From positions 744,001-808,000 of the forward strand of contig NZ_JAPEOQ010000001.1 in NCBI RefSeq assembly GCF_026341035.1: DNA of 64,000 bases, in the 5' to 3' direction. Source of the DNA: Streptomyces sp. NBC_01016. Lineage in GTDB: Bacteria > Actinomycetota > Actinomycetes > Streptomycetales > Streptomycetaceae. Below, in pieces: positions 1-8,405 of the stretch. Under the pieces are notes generated by a model. That model was not told the DNA's origin and ran no database searches. It worked only from the letters and a program-made list of their open reading frames with translations. Positions within the stretch are counted from its first letter, which is position 1. Every line of letters starts with the position of its first letter. A program made the translations under genes and the position numbers.

Positions 1-364
1 GCTTGAGAACTTCCTGGAGGTGCCACGCGATGGCTTCGCCCTCGCGGTCCTCATCGGTTGCGAGGAAGAGCTCGTCGGACTCCTTCATGAGGTCCTTGAG
101 CTTCTTGACCTGCGCCTTCTTGTCGCTGTTCACGACATAGATGGGCTGGAAGTCGTGCTCGACGTCCACGCCGAGCCGGCGCACCTCGCCCGTGTACTTG
201 TCCGGGACTTCGGCCGCGCCGTTGGGGAGGTCGCGGATGTGCCCGACGCTCGCTTCGACGACGTATCCGGGGCCGAGATAGCCCTTGATCGTCTTCGCCT
301 TGGCGGGCGACTCGACGATGACGAGTCGGCGGCCGCCCTGTGCGGTCTCGCTGGTCGGGGACAA
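1..364 (-). CDS. topA: DNA topoisomerase I, N-terminal part (cut by window edge)
   Basis: Type IA topoisomerase that relaxes negative supercoils by single-strand passage. Only residues 1 to about 121 are in the window, and the gene runs off the left edge. The reading frame shows the TOPRIM domain: LVIVESPAKAK with the catalytic Glu at about residue 18, and the acidic motif DEDREGE at residues 104-110 that holds the metal ions. I place the start at a TTG codon (362-364) because the conserved N-terminus reads MSPTSETAQGG and GGAGAGAAG lies just upstream on the minus strand. The active-site Tyr lies outside the window. The upstream neighbour is divergent. Identity is secure because both TOPRIM motifs match the actinobacterial family closely. 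Confidence 0.95.
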   Translation of the reverse strand, partial: MSPTSETAQGGRRLVIVESPAKAKTIKGYLGPGYVVEASVGHIRDLPNGAAEVPDKYTGEVRRLGVDVEHDFQPIYVVNSDKKAQVKKLKDLMKESDELFLATDEDREGEAIAWHLQEVLK

Positions 365-751
365 CTTCGCTCTTCTCTCCGGTCGGCGGTTCGGGGCCTC
401 TTCGATGGCTTTCTCCCGCGGGATCGTGCCGTTTCAGCGGCACTGCTGCGGAGTGTGACGGTACCTCCCGCCGGTGTGTCAAACGGGAAAAGCACGCAGC
501 AGCCACTCGGAACGGTAACCCGACTCCTCGTGATCCTGCCCCCGGACCGCTGAGCGGACGCCTGGGCGCCGGGTCGTTGTGCCCGCGTCCCGTGTGCCGG
601 GTTCCTGTGGCAAACGTCCCCATTGAGTAGCGGTCCCGTGCCCTAGGACTCCTCTGTTTATCCCTTCCTGACAAGATGGCGCATGGCTGGGGGAGCCCGC
701 GGGGAGCCTCCGGCTCGTCCCCAAGGCATCACTATCCAGGAGCTTCCCGAC
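365..751. other. Divergent intergenic region between topA and the TM2 gene
   Basis: No convincing ORF. It must carry the promoters of topA (minus) and of the TM2 gene (plus). A CCGTTTCAGCGGCAC..GTGCCG-like dyad is visible near 425-445. I cannot assign promoter boxes with confidence. Topoisomerase promoters in Streptomyces are known to respond to supercoiling, so this spacer is the likely sensor. Confidence 0.4.
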
Positions 752-1375
752 ATGTCCGAGAACAATCCGTACGGCCAGCCCCCCAAGGACCAGTCGGGCG
801 GGAACCCGTACAACCAGCCCCCGGCGGACCAGCCGGGCCAGCAGGGCGGCCCGTACGGCTACCCGCAGCAGGGCTCGCAGCCCGGCTACGGCACGCCGCC
901 TCCCGGTCAGCCCGGTCAGCCCGCCCCGCCCCAGGGCCAGCCCGGCTACGGCACGCCCCCTCCCGGCCAGCCGCAGGGCCAGCCCGGTCAGCCCAGCTAC
1001 GGCTACCCCTACCCCGGCTCCGCCCCGGCCGGTCCCGGCGCGTACCCGCCCCCGCCCGGCCCCGGCATGGGCGCCCCGAACATGGGCCCCGGCATGGGCA
1101 TGCCCTACGACCCGGCCGCGCCCTACGGCTACGACCCGTACGGCCGTCCGTACTCGGACAAGACGAAGCTCGCCGCGGGTCTCCTCGGCATCTTCCTCGG
1201 CTCGTTCGGCGCCGGCCGCTTCTACACCGGGCACACCGGGATGGCCGTCACGATGCTCATCGTGTCCGTGGTGACCTGCGGACTCGGCGGCGTCTGGGGC
1301 CTGATCGACGGCATCATGATGCTCGCCGGCAACAACGCCACCGACTCCCAGGGCCGCCTGCTGCGGGACTCCTGA
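752..1375 (+). CDS. TM2-domain membrane protein with Pro/Gly/Gln-rich N-terminus
   Basis: A 207-residue protein. Residues 1 to about 125 are low complexity, rich in Pro, Gly, Gln and Tyr, with repeats of the type PGYGTPPPGQP. They are followed by YSDKTKLAAGLLGIFLGSFG, the typical opening of a TM2 domain: two hydrophobic helices joined by a turn with a conserved FYTGHTG motif. The start is the ATG at 752 (MSENNPYG), preceded by CCAGGAGC, rather than an upstream in-frame codon at 683. TM2 proteins are inner-membrane proteins of unclear role, and the disordered tail is probably cytoplasmic. The DUF2752 gene follows after 3 bases, so the two are probably cotranscribed. Confidence 0.88.
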   Translation: MSENNPYGQPPKDQSGGNPYNQPPADQPGQQGGPYGYPQQGSQPGYGTPPPGQPGQPAPPQGQPGYGTPPPGQPQGQPGQPSYGYPYPGSAPAGPGAYPPPPGPGMGAPNMGPGMGMPYDPAAPYGYDPYGRPYSDKTKLAAGLLGIFLGSFGAGRFYTGHTGMAVTMLIVSVVTCGLGGVWGLIDGIMMLAGNNATDSQGRLLRDS

Positions 1376-1378
1376 CCC

Positions 1379-1795
1379 GTGCCCCGCGCCGCGTCCCCCA
1401 CGGCCCGCCTCAGGAGCGCGTTCGGCGCCCCTGCGGCGGCCCCGCTCGGGGTGCTCGCGGCGGGGGCCGGAGCCGCGCTGTACCTGTACGGCACGGACCC
1501 GCACGAGCCGGGCCACGTCCTGCCGGGCTGCCCCTTCCGCATCGCCACGGGGCTGCTCTGCCCGGCGTGCGGCGGAACGCGGATGGTCTACGACCTGATG
1601 CACGGTCAGTACGCCATGGCCTGGCACGACAACGGCGCGCTGCTGCTCGCCGCCCCCTTCGGCCTTGCCCTGCTGGGGCGTTGGGCCTACGAGGGGCTGC
1701 GCGGCCGCCGCTGGTCGCCGCCGATCGGGGGTCGCGGCGCGGCCGCGATCCTGGTCGGGGCGCTGATCTGGGCGGTGCTGCGCAACGTGTTCTGA
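1379..1795 (+). CDS. DUF2752 membrane protein
   Basis: A 138-residue protein with a GTG start three bases after the TM2 gene. It has three hydrophobic segments, near residues 18-36, 84-100 and 118-136. The family signature is CPFRIATGLLCPACGGTR around residues 52-68, with the conserved CPxCGGTR that could bind metal or form a disulfide. DUF2752 proteins have no proven role. The close spacing to the TM2 gene suggests one operon and a shared membrane job. Confidence 0.85.
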   Translation: MPRAASPTARLRSAFGAPAAAPLGVLAAGAGAALYLYGTDPHEPGHVLPGCPFRIATGLLCPACGGTRMVYDLMHGQYAMAWHDNGALLLAAPFGLALLGRWAYEGLRGRRWSPPIGGRGAAAILVGALIWAVLRNVF

Positions 1796-1851
1796 GTGGC
1801 TTCGGGGCAGCGTCCGAGCCGCTTCCGAACGGCGCCCGGCCGGGGCCGGGC

Positions 1852-2049
1852 CTAGATCTGGCCGAAGCACCACACGGCGAGCGCCAGGGCCCCCGCCCCG
1901 GCCGCCGCCGCGATCACCACCGACGTCACGGGGCGCGCTCCGTACGCCACCGGCTCGCGGTGCGCCGTGCGCGCCCCGGTCCACGCCAACAGGCCCGCCC
2001 CGAACAATCCGAACACCGTGCCTGCGAACACCGCGGGAACACTCTCCAT
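1852..2049 (-). CDS. Small two-helix membrane protein
   Basis: A 65-residue protein with hydrophobic stretches at about residues 5-22 and 41-62, separated by a basic loop (ARTAHREP). The ATG at 2049 has a very good ribosome binding site (GGGAGGCAAGGCG). The stop lies 56 bases from the convergent DUF2752 gene. No family was recognised. It may be cotranscribed with nothing else, because the upstream methyltransferase ends at 2169. Confidence 0.65.
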   Translation of the reverse strand: MESVPAVFAGTVFGLFGAGLLAWTGARTAHREPVAYGARPVTSVVIAAAAGAGALALAVWCFGQI

Positions 2050-2168
2050 CGCCTTGCCTCCCCCAACCTACGGACCGATTCCGGTACTCAGGCGGGCGAC
2101 GCTGACACGGGTAGCCGAACCCGGGATGAACTCCCGGGCGCCACAAGGCGAAGAGCGGCCGACCGGTC

Positions 2169-3731
2169 TCAGTCGACGGGCGTGAACGGCTCCAGGAACC
2201 CCTGCTCGACCAGCGTCCGGATCTGCGCGGGCGTGCGGTCGCGCAGCGACACCGGGTCCTCGCCCATGAGTTGGGCGATGGCGTCCAGGATCGTCCCGGC
2301 GCTCAGCGACCCGTCGCAGACGCCCGCGAACCCGGCGCCGACCGTGTCCACCTTGGTCGCGCGGCGCATCCCGCGCCCCTGCCGCAGCACGACGTGCTCC
2401 GGGTCCTCGGCGCCCGGCAGACCGACCTGCTCCTGCACGACCTCCCCGGCCAGCTTGAAGTGCGCGCCGAGCAGCGCCGCGTCGTCGTGCGCCCGCAGCC
2501 AGTCGACCCGCTCGAAGTGCGCGCGCACGGTGTCGCCGAGCGGCTGCTCGACGGGGTGCGGCCACTCCTCGACGACGATCGAGGGCTCTTCGGCAGCGGT
2601 CTTCCTGAGCGTGATCCAGCCGAAGCCGACGGCCCGCACCTTGCGCGCCTCGAACTCGTCGAGCCAGGCGTCGTAGCGCGCCGCGTACTCGGCGGGGTCG
2701 CCGCGGTGGTCACCGGCGTCGCGCAGCCACAACTCGGCGTACTGCGCGACGTCCTGCACCTCGCGCTGCACGATCCAGGCGTCACAGCCGCGCGGCACCC
2801 AGGAGCGCAGCCGCTCGGCCCACTCCTCGCCCTCCACGTGCTGCCAGTTGGCGAGGAACTGCGCGTACCCCCCGTCGTTCAGGTGCTCCCCCGCCCCTTG
2901 AACGACCGAGCGGCACAGATCGTCCCCGCTCATGCCGCCGTCCCGGTACGTGAGGCGAGACCCTGCGGGAAGGAGGGGCGAGATCACGAACGGCGGGTTG
3001 GAGACGACCAGGTCGTACGTGGCGTCGCCCACGGGCTCGTACAGCGACCCCTCCCGCAGCTCGGCTTCCTGCACGCCCGACAGCGCGAGGGTCAGCGCCG
3101 TCATGTGCAGCGCGCGCGGGTTGAGGTCGGTCGCGGTGACCCGCGTGGCGTGGCGCGCCGCGTGCAGCGCCTGGATCCCGGATCCGGTGCCGAGGTCGAG
3201 GGCCGAGCCGACGGGCGTACGCACGGTGATCCCGGCGAGCGTGGTGGACGCCCCGCCGACCCCGAGCACGACGCCTTCCTCGCTGCTGCCGATGCCTCCG
3301 GCGCCCCCGACCGCGCACCCGAGGTCGGACACGATGAACCAGTCCTCGCCCTCGGGGCCGCCGTACGGGCGTACGTCGACGCTCGCCGCGACCGCGTCGC
3401 CCCCGACGGTCCGCAGCCACCCGCTCTCCAGGCACGCGTCGAGCGGCAGCACCTCGGCCACGCGCTCGCGCGGCGCGGGCTGCTGCAGCAGGAAGAGCCG
3501 AACGAGCGTCTCCAGGGGCCGCTCGCCCCGGGTGGCCCGCAGGGCGGGCACGGTCTCGCTGCGCGCGAGCGCCGCGTAGGCGGACGCCCCGAGCAGCTCG
3601 AGCAGCCCATCGGCAGTGAACTCGGCAGAAACCAGCGCGTCACGCAGGGACCCGGCGACGTCATTTCGATCAACAGAGGGCAGCGATACAAAGTCGGAAG
3701 AACTCACACCCCCATTGTGACGCCGATCCAT
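2169..3731 (-). CDS. Class I SAM-dependent methyltransferase (N-methyltransferase motif)
   Basis: A 520-residue protein. An N-terminal domain of about 170 residues precedes a Rossmann methyltransferase core. The SAM-binding glycine motif is ALDLGTGSGIQALHAAR (about 178-194). The motif VVSNPPFVISP (about 241-251) is the NPPF/Y signature of methyltransferases acting on exocyclic amino groups of bases or on Gln side chains (RlmG, RsmC, HemK types). A long C-terminal region of about 200 residues is specific to actinobacteria. The substrate is probably rRNA or a release factor, but this cannot be settled from sequence. The start could be the ATG at 3731 or the GTG at 3707 (VSSSDF); neither has an ideal SD. 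Confidence 0.85.
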   Translation of the reverse strand: MDRRHNGGVSSSDFVSLPSVDRNDVAGSLRDALVSAEFTADGLLELLGASAYAALARSETVPALRATRGERPLETLVRLFLLQQPAPRERVAEVLPLDACLESGWLRTVGGDAVAASVDVRPYGGPEGEDWFIVSDLGCAVGGAGGIGSSEEGVVLGVGGASTTLAGITVRTPVGSALDLGTGSGIQALHAARHATRVTATDLNPRALHMTALTLALSGVQEAELREGSLYEPVGDATYDLVVSNPPFVISPLLPAGSRLTYRDGGMSGDDLCRSVVQGAGEHLNDGGYAQFLANWQHVEGEEWAERLRSWVPRGCDAWIVQREVQDVAQYAELWLRDAGDHRGDPAEYAARYDAWLDEFEARKVRAVGFGWITLRKTAAEEPSIVVEEWPHPVEQPLGDTVRAHFERVDWLRAHDDAALLGAHFKLAGEVVQEQVGLPGAEDPEHVVLRQGRGMRRATKVDTVGAGFAGVCDGSLSAGTILDAIAQLMGEDPVSLRDRTPAQIRTLVEQGFLEPFTPVD

Positions 3732-3834
3732 CCCGCACCGCTGTGGACAGCCGCCCCGCCCCGCTGTGGGCAGGCGTTCCGCACGGCGGAACGGGTGGGC
3801 ACAGCCCCCGTCGCAGCGTCACGCAAACACGACA

Positions 3835-3875
3835 GCGCCCCCGGTGCAGCGCAGAGAGCGCAACCCCGGGGGCGC
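3835..3875 (-). terminator. Hairpin downstream of lipoprotein gene
   Basis: Inverted repeat GCGCCCCCGG / CCGGGGGCGC (3835-3844 and 3866-3875) with a 21-base loop, starting 18 bases after the lipoprotein stop on the minus strand. There is no long U run, which is common for Streptomyces terminators. Confidence 0.65.
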
Positions 3876-3892
3876 GGAAGAAAACGTGAGGC

Positions 3893-4456
3893 CTAGGACC
3901 CCGAAGGCGTAGCGGAAGCGCTCTTGCAGCTCTCCTGCTTCGCCATCGCCTTGCCCACGTCCCCCTCCTCGAGGTTCTTGAGCGCATCGCTGCCGTCCTG
4001 GCTCAGCGTGTCGAGCTGGCCGGCGATGTCCTTGAGCCCGTCGGCGAACTTCGCCTGGTCGTCGGTGTCGAGCTTGTCGACCTTCTTCTTCAGGTCGGCG
4101 TACGACGTCGAGATCTTGTCCAGTTCCTTGACGGCGTTCTGCTGCTTCTTGTCACCGCCGTCGACCGGCGGAGCCCCGGCCTTGTCGACCGCGTCACCGA
4201 TCGCCTTGTACGCGTCGGACATGTCCTGGAACGCCTGCGAGTCGGTCTTCTGGACCTGCTCGGGTTCGCTGTTGTCCGAGGTCTCCTTCTGGATCGCGGT
4301 GTTCGCGGCCTCGATCTTCTTGGCCTGCGGCTGGACCTTGTCGCAGACCTGCTTGGCCCAGGAGTCCAGCTTCTCGTTGCTGTCGTCGCTGCAGCCCGAC
4401 AACGCCAGTACCAGTACCGCACCGCCGGACAGTGCGGCAGCAAGCTTCTTGTTCAC
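3893..4456 (-). CDS. Small secreted lipoprotein
   Basis: About 187 residues. The N-terminus is a classic type II signal peptide: basic NKK, a hydrophobic core LAAALSGGAVLVLA and the lipobox LSGC, so the mature protein should be anchored at Cys on the outer face of the membrane. The rest is Lys/Asp-rich and helical, with coiled-coil character (repeated DKLDTDDQAK-like segments), and has no enzyme motif. I prefer the GTG at 4456 because GGAAGGGA lies 8 bases upstream; an in-frame ATG at 4474 is the alternative. Function unknown. Confidence 0.8.
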   Translation of the reverse strand: MNKKLAAALSGGAVLVLALSGCSDDSNEKLDSWAKQVCDKVQPQAKKIEAANTAIQKETSDNSEPEQVQKTDSQAFQDMSDAYKAIGDAVDKAGAPPVDGGDKKQQNAVKELDKISTSYADLKKKVDKLDTDDQAKFADGLKDIAGQLDTLSQDGSDALKNLEEGDVGKAMAKQESCKSASATPSGS

Positions 4457-4645
4457 CGGATTGGTCCCTTCCATGGCTCTCGGCCCCGGAACTTACACGC
4501 CACGCACACGACAATCGCACGCCGGGCGTCCTATACGACCACTTTATTGACCTTTAGCAGCCATTTGCACCAAGAGAGATAAGGCTCACTGAAACCGGAA
4601 GGGCCTGCCTCGCAGACGTAAGGAAACTACGCCAGAACACACCGA

Positions 4646-4681
4646 TGGGCGGACAGCCCGTCAAAAGACGCTGTCCGCCCA
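4646..4681 (-). terminator. Terminator hairpin after hppA
   Basis: Perfect 12-bp arms TGGGCGGACAGC / GCTGTCCGCCCA around a loop that itself pairs as CGTC-AAAA-GACG. It lies 56 bases past the hppA stop on the minus strand. Confidence 0.7.
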
Positions 4682-4737
4682 CCTGTTGTCGCACTGTCGC
4701 CGTACTGACGTGCATTCAGGTCACGTACGCATGTTCC

Positions 4738-7149
4738 TCACGTACGTGTCGTCGAGACCACGGCAGGATCTGCCTGCTCCGGCACCCGTCCGGTGCCTCC
4801 CGGGTCCCCGTCCTCGTCCCCGCCGACCGCGATGCCGCGCCGCTTGGACATGTACACGGCACCGATGATCACGGCGAGCGAGACGACCGCGGCCGCGACC
4901 CGCACGCCCACGCTCGCGTCGTCCCCGTAGCTGAACTTGACCACCGCGGGCGCGATGAGCAGCGCCACGAGGTTCATCACCTTCAGGAGCGGGTTGATGG
5001 CGGGGCCCGCGGTGTCCTTGAAGGGGTCGCCGACCGTGTCACCGATGATCGTCGCCTCGTGCGCCTCGCTGCCCTTGCCGCCGTGGTGCCCGTCCTCGAC
5101 GAGCTTCTTGGCGTTGTCCCACGCGCCGCCGGAATTGGCGAGGAAGACGGCCATCAGCGTGCCCGTCCCGATCGCCCCCGCGAGATACGCGCCGAGCGCG
5201 CCGACGCCGAGCGTGAAGCCGACCGCGATGGGCGCCAGGACGGCGAGCAGCCCGGGCGTGGCGAGCTCCCGCAGCGCGTCCTTCGTACAGATGTCGACCA
5301 CACGCCCGTACTCCGGCTTCTCCGTGTAGTCCATGATCCCGGGGTGCTCGCGGAACTGCCTGCGCACCTCGTAGACCACGGAACCCGCCGACCGCGAGAC
5401 CGCGTTGATGGCGAGCCCGGAGAACAGGAACACCACCGCGGCTCCGGCGATGAGCCCCACCAGGTTGTTGGGCTGCGAGATGTCCATCACCAGGTTCATC
5501 GGCCCGCCGTCGCCGACCTTCTCCCCGACGTCTCTGGCCGCGGTGAGGATCGCGTCCCGGTACGAGCCGAACAGCGCGGCGGCCGCGAGTACGGCGGTCG
5601 CGATGGCGATGCCCTTGGTGATGGCCTTCGTCGTGTTGCCGACGGCGTCCAGGTCGGTGAGCACCTGCGCGCCCGCGCCCTCGACGTCACCGGACATCTC
5701 GGCGATGCCCTGCGCGTTGTCGGAGACCGGGCCGAAGGTGTCCATGGCGACGATGACGCCGACCGTGGTGAGCAGCCCCGTACCGGCCAGGGCGACCGCG
5801 AACAGGGCGAGCATGATCGACGTACCACCGAGCAGGAACGCCCCGTAGACGCCGAGCCCGATCAGCAGCGCGGTGTAGACGGCCGATTCGAGGCCGATGG
5901 AGATGCCCGCGAGCACGACGGTCGCGGCCCCGGTCAGCGAGGACTTGCCGATGTCCTTGACCGGTCGCCTGCTCGTCTCGGTGAAGTACCCGGTGAGCTG
6001 CTGGATGAGGGCCGCGAGCACGATGCCGATCACCACGGCGACGACCGCGAGGACCCGCGGGTCGCCCGCCTTGCCGCTGATCGCCGTGTCCGTGACGCCG
6101 TCCAGGTCGGCGTACGACCCCGGCAGATAGGTGTAGACGGCGATGGCCACGAGCACGATCGAGATCACCGCGGAGACGAAGAAGCCGCGGTTGATGGCGC
6201 TCATCCCCGAGCGGTCGGCGCGGCGCGGCGCGACGGCGAAGATGCCGATCATCGCCGTGACGACGCCGATCGCGGGCACGATCAGCGGGAACGCGAGGCC
6301 CGCGTCACCGAAGGCCGCCTTGCCGAGGATCAGCGCGGCGACCAGCGTGACGGCGTACGACTCGAAGAGGTCGGCGGCCATTCCCGCGCAGTCTCCGACG
6401 TTGTCGCCCACGTTGTCGGCGATGGTCGCGGCATTGCGCGGATCGTCCTCCGGAATGCCCTTCTCGACCTTGCCGACCAGGTCGGCGCCGACGTCGGCGG
6501 CCTTGGTGAAGATGCCGCCCCCGACGCGCATGAACATCGCGATCAGCGCGGCGCCGAGCCCGAAGCCCTCCAGGACCTTGGGCGCGTCGGCCGCGTAGAC
6601 GAGCACGACACAGGAGGCGCCGAGCAGGCCGAGCCCCACCGTGAACATGCCGACGACGCCGCCCGTACGGAAAGCGATCTTCATTGCTTTGTGCGAGACG
6701 GCGGTGAGATCCTTTTCCGGCTCGCCTTCCGCCGGGGTCGCTTCTCTTGCGGCGGCGGCGACGCGCACATTGCTGCGCACCGCGAGCCACATTCCGATAT
6801 AGCCGGTGACGGCCGAGAACACCGCGCCGATCAAGAAGAAGATCGACCGACCCGCGCGCTGATTCCAGTCGTCCGCCGGAAGCAGCATGAGCAGGAAGAA
6901 CACCACGACGGCGAATACGGCGAGGGTTCGCAGCTGCCGGCCCAGATAGGCTTTCGCGCCTTCCTGGACCGCGCCCGCGATCTCCTTCATCGAGTCCGTG
7001 CCCTCACCGGCCGCGAGTACCTGGCGCACCAGGACTCCGGCGACGGCGAGCGCCGCGAGCGCGACGACGGCGATGACGACGACGATCAATCTGTTGTCGT
7101 CGGTCAGAACTGCGGCTGCGAACGTAGCAGGGGTAGAGGGCTCCGCCAT
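4738..7149 (-). CDS. hppA: Membrane-bound proton-pumping pyrophosphatase (K+-independent)
   Basis: 803 residues and about 16 membrane spans. It hydrolyses cytoplasmic pyrophosphate and pumps H+ across the membrane. The substrate and Mg sites are clear: GGGIFTKAADVGADLVGK and DNVGDNVGDCAGMAADLFE in the first half, and the DNAKK-type segment GGAWDNAKKLVEDG near the C-terminus. The motif VGNTTKAITKG carries Lys and Thr at the two positions that distinguish the K+-independent class from the K+-dependent class (Ala and Gly there). The gene stands alone, and a 180-base spacer to the right holds its promoter. Pyrophosphate from biosynthesis would be its fuel. Confidence 0.97.
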   Translation of the reverse strand: MAEPSTPATFAAAVLTDDNRLIVVVIAVVALAALAVAGVLVRQVLAAGEGTDSMKEIAGAVQEGAKAYLGRQLRTLAVFAVVVFFLLMLLPADDWNQRAGRSIFFLIGAVFSAVTGYIGMWLAVRSNVRVAAAAREATPAEGEPEKDLTAVSHKAMKIAFRTGGVVGMFTVGLGLLGASCVVLVYAADAPKVLEGFGLGAALIAMFMRVGGGIFTKAADVGADLVGKVEKGIPEDDPRNAATIADNVGDNVGDCAGMAADLFESYAVTLVAALILGKAAFGDAGLAFPLIVPAIGVVTAMIGIFAVAPRRADRSGMSAINRGFFVSAVISIVLVAIAVYTYLPGSYADLDGVTDTAISGKAGDPRVLAVVAVVIGIVLAALIQQLTGYFTETSRRPVKDIGKSSLTGAATVVLAGISIGLESAVYTALLIGLGVYGAFLLGGTSIMLALFAVALAGTGLLTTVGVIVAMDTFGPVSDNAQGIAEMSGDVEGAGAQVLTDLDAVGNTTKAITKGIAIATAVLAAAALFGSYRDAILTAARDVGEKVGDGGPMNLVMDISQPNNLVGLIAGAAVVFLFSGLAINAVSRSAGSVVYEVRRQFREHPGIMDYTEKPEYGRVVDICTKDALRELATPGLLAVLAPIAVGFTLGVGALGAYLAGAIGTGTLMAVFLANSGGAWDNAKKLVEDGHHGGKGSEAHEATIIGDTVGDPFKDTAGPAINPLLKVMNLVALLIAPAVVKFSYGDDASVGVRVAAAVVSLAVIIGAVYMSKRRGIAVGGDEDGDPGGTGRVPEQADPAVVSTTRT

Positions 7150-7362
7150 TCGTCCTCCTTGACGCTTGGACTGAGCTCAAGATGTGGACGGATTGTAGGG
7201 AGCGGACCCTGATCAAAACAGGGCGCGGCAAACGGAATTGTTTCCTACCCAGCAAATGTTCGGTGAACCTCGCCCGGCAGGCCGAGGCGGAATTACTAAC
7301 CCCCTGAAGGCATTAGCGAAGATCCTTTATTGGCCGATGGGTTGATCGACCTCAGGAAATAC

Positions 7363-7404
7363 CGAAGAGGCCCGGTTCACCGACTGGTGAACCGGGCCTC
7401 TTCG
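7363..7404 (-). terminator. Strong terminator of the bldG-apgA transcript
   Basis: An 18-bp perfect inverted repeat (7363-7380 and 7387-7404, arms beginning CGAAGAGGCCCGG) with a 6-base loop. It lies 37 bases past the stop at 7441 on the minus strand. Confidence 0.85.
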
Positions 7405-7440
7405 AAAGATCTCCGGGCAGCGCGCGAAGCGCTCGGCGCG

Positions 7441-7866
7441 CTACGGAAGCGTCGCCGGCAGGGTCGGCCAACTCATCCGAATGAGTCCGCCGTCCGTCTC
7501 CGCGGTGACCTCGACATCGTCCACGAGGCCGCTGATGACGGCGAGACCCATCTCGTCCTCACCCTCGGCCTCCAGATCGTCCGCGGAGCCCGCCGTGTTC
7601 GACTGGTGGTGCGTGCGCGGCGCCTCGTCACCGACCTCGATGGAGAACTGCTTCTCCTCCTCGATCAGGGCCACCCGCACCGGCGCCGAGATGCCGCTGC
7701 TCTGGTGCAGCCCGACCGCTCGGCTGCAGGCCTCACCGACGGCGAGCCTGACCTCGTCGAGCACGGCCTCGTCCACGCCCGACCTGCGCGCCACGGCGGC
7801 CGCCACCAGACGGGCCGTCCTGACGTGCTCGGGCAGAGGGCTGAAGCGGAGTTCGACAGTGGCCAT
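7441..7866 (-). CDS. apgA: HATPase-type anti-sigma factor homologue next to bldG
   Basis: A 141-residue protein of the SpoIIAB/RsbW anti-sigma kinase family, the partner class of BldG-type anti-anti-sigma factors. The GHKL fold is visible: the N-box helix DEVRLAVGEACSRAV (about 33-47) and the G1 box EDEMGLAVISGLVDDV (about 103-118). The N-box Asn is replaced by Arg (EACSRAV), so ATP binding may be weak. The ATG at 7866 with GAGGGGGAT upstream is the start, not the upstream in-frame codon. It lies 115 bases behind bldG on the same strand and is probably cotranscribed. In S. coelicolor the orthologue is called ApgA; the symbol is from memory. Confidence 0.85.
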   Translation of the reverse strand: MATVELRFSPLPEHVRTARLVAAAVARRSGVDEAVLDEVRLAVGEACSRAVGLHQSSGISAPVRVALIEEEKQFSIEVGDEAPRTHHQSNTAGSADDLEAEGEDEMGLAVISGLVDDVEVTAETDGGLIRMSWPTLPATLP

Positions 7867-7981
7867 GCATCCCCCTCGGACAGACGGGCCCACGGTTGTA
7901 CGAGCGTGCTCCCGGGGACCGGCCGGCCTGGGCCGCCCGATCCCCTTGTCTCCACCGGTGTCGCCACCGGCATCAACCGGA

Positions 7982-8323
7982 TCAGTCGGTCGCCGCGACG
8001 GCTTCCTCGACCGAGGTGTGGATCGGGAACACCTTGGTCAGTCCGGTGATACGGAAGATCTTGAGAATGCGCTCCTGGTTGCACACCAGGCGCAGCGAGC
8101 CCTCGTGGGCACGCACGCGCTTCAGGCCGCCGACCAGCACGCCGAGCCCGGTGGAGTCGAGGAAGTCCACGCCCTCCATGTCGACGACAAGGTGGAAACT
8201 GCCGTCGTTCACCAGCTCAACCAGCTGTTCGCGCAGCTTGGGCGCGGTATATACATCGATTTCGCCACCGACCTCGACGACCGTACGATCGCCGACGGTA
8301 CGGGTCGACAGGGACAGGTCCAC
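7982..8323 (-). CDS. bldG: Anti-sigma factor antagonist BldG
   Basis: A 113-residue STAS-domain protein with exactly the length of BldG, needed for aerial hyphae and antibiotic production in Streptomyces. The phosphorylation site is Ser57 within [15 protein letters not shown], the signature of SpoIIAA/RsbV proteins. When unphosphorylated it binds anti-sigma factors and frees the sigma factor. The downstream HATPase gene is the obvious regulatory partner. bldG is known to be autoregulated and made from more than one promoter; its promoters should lie between 8324 and 8405, shared with the divergent helicase. Confidence 0.95.
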
Positions 8324-8405
8324 GGATCCTCCAGCACCTTGCTATCGAGCGGTCGCCCCTCGGGGACACCTCGGCATGATCCCCCGGGACGGTTCGCCAG
8401 CCGCG

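Noticed and set aside
2271..3896. 541-codon plus-strand ORF opposite the methyltransferase
   Set aside because: Arg/Pro/Val-rich shadow of the minus-strand gene, typical of high-GC DNA; no motif.
4645..7212. 855-codon plus-strand ORF opposite hppA
   Set aside because: Antisense shadow with Asp/Arg/His-rich sequence; hppA has all catalytic motifs.
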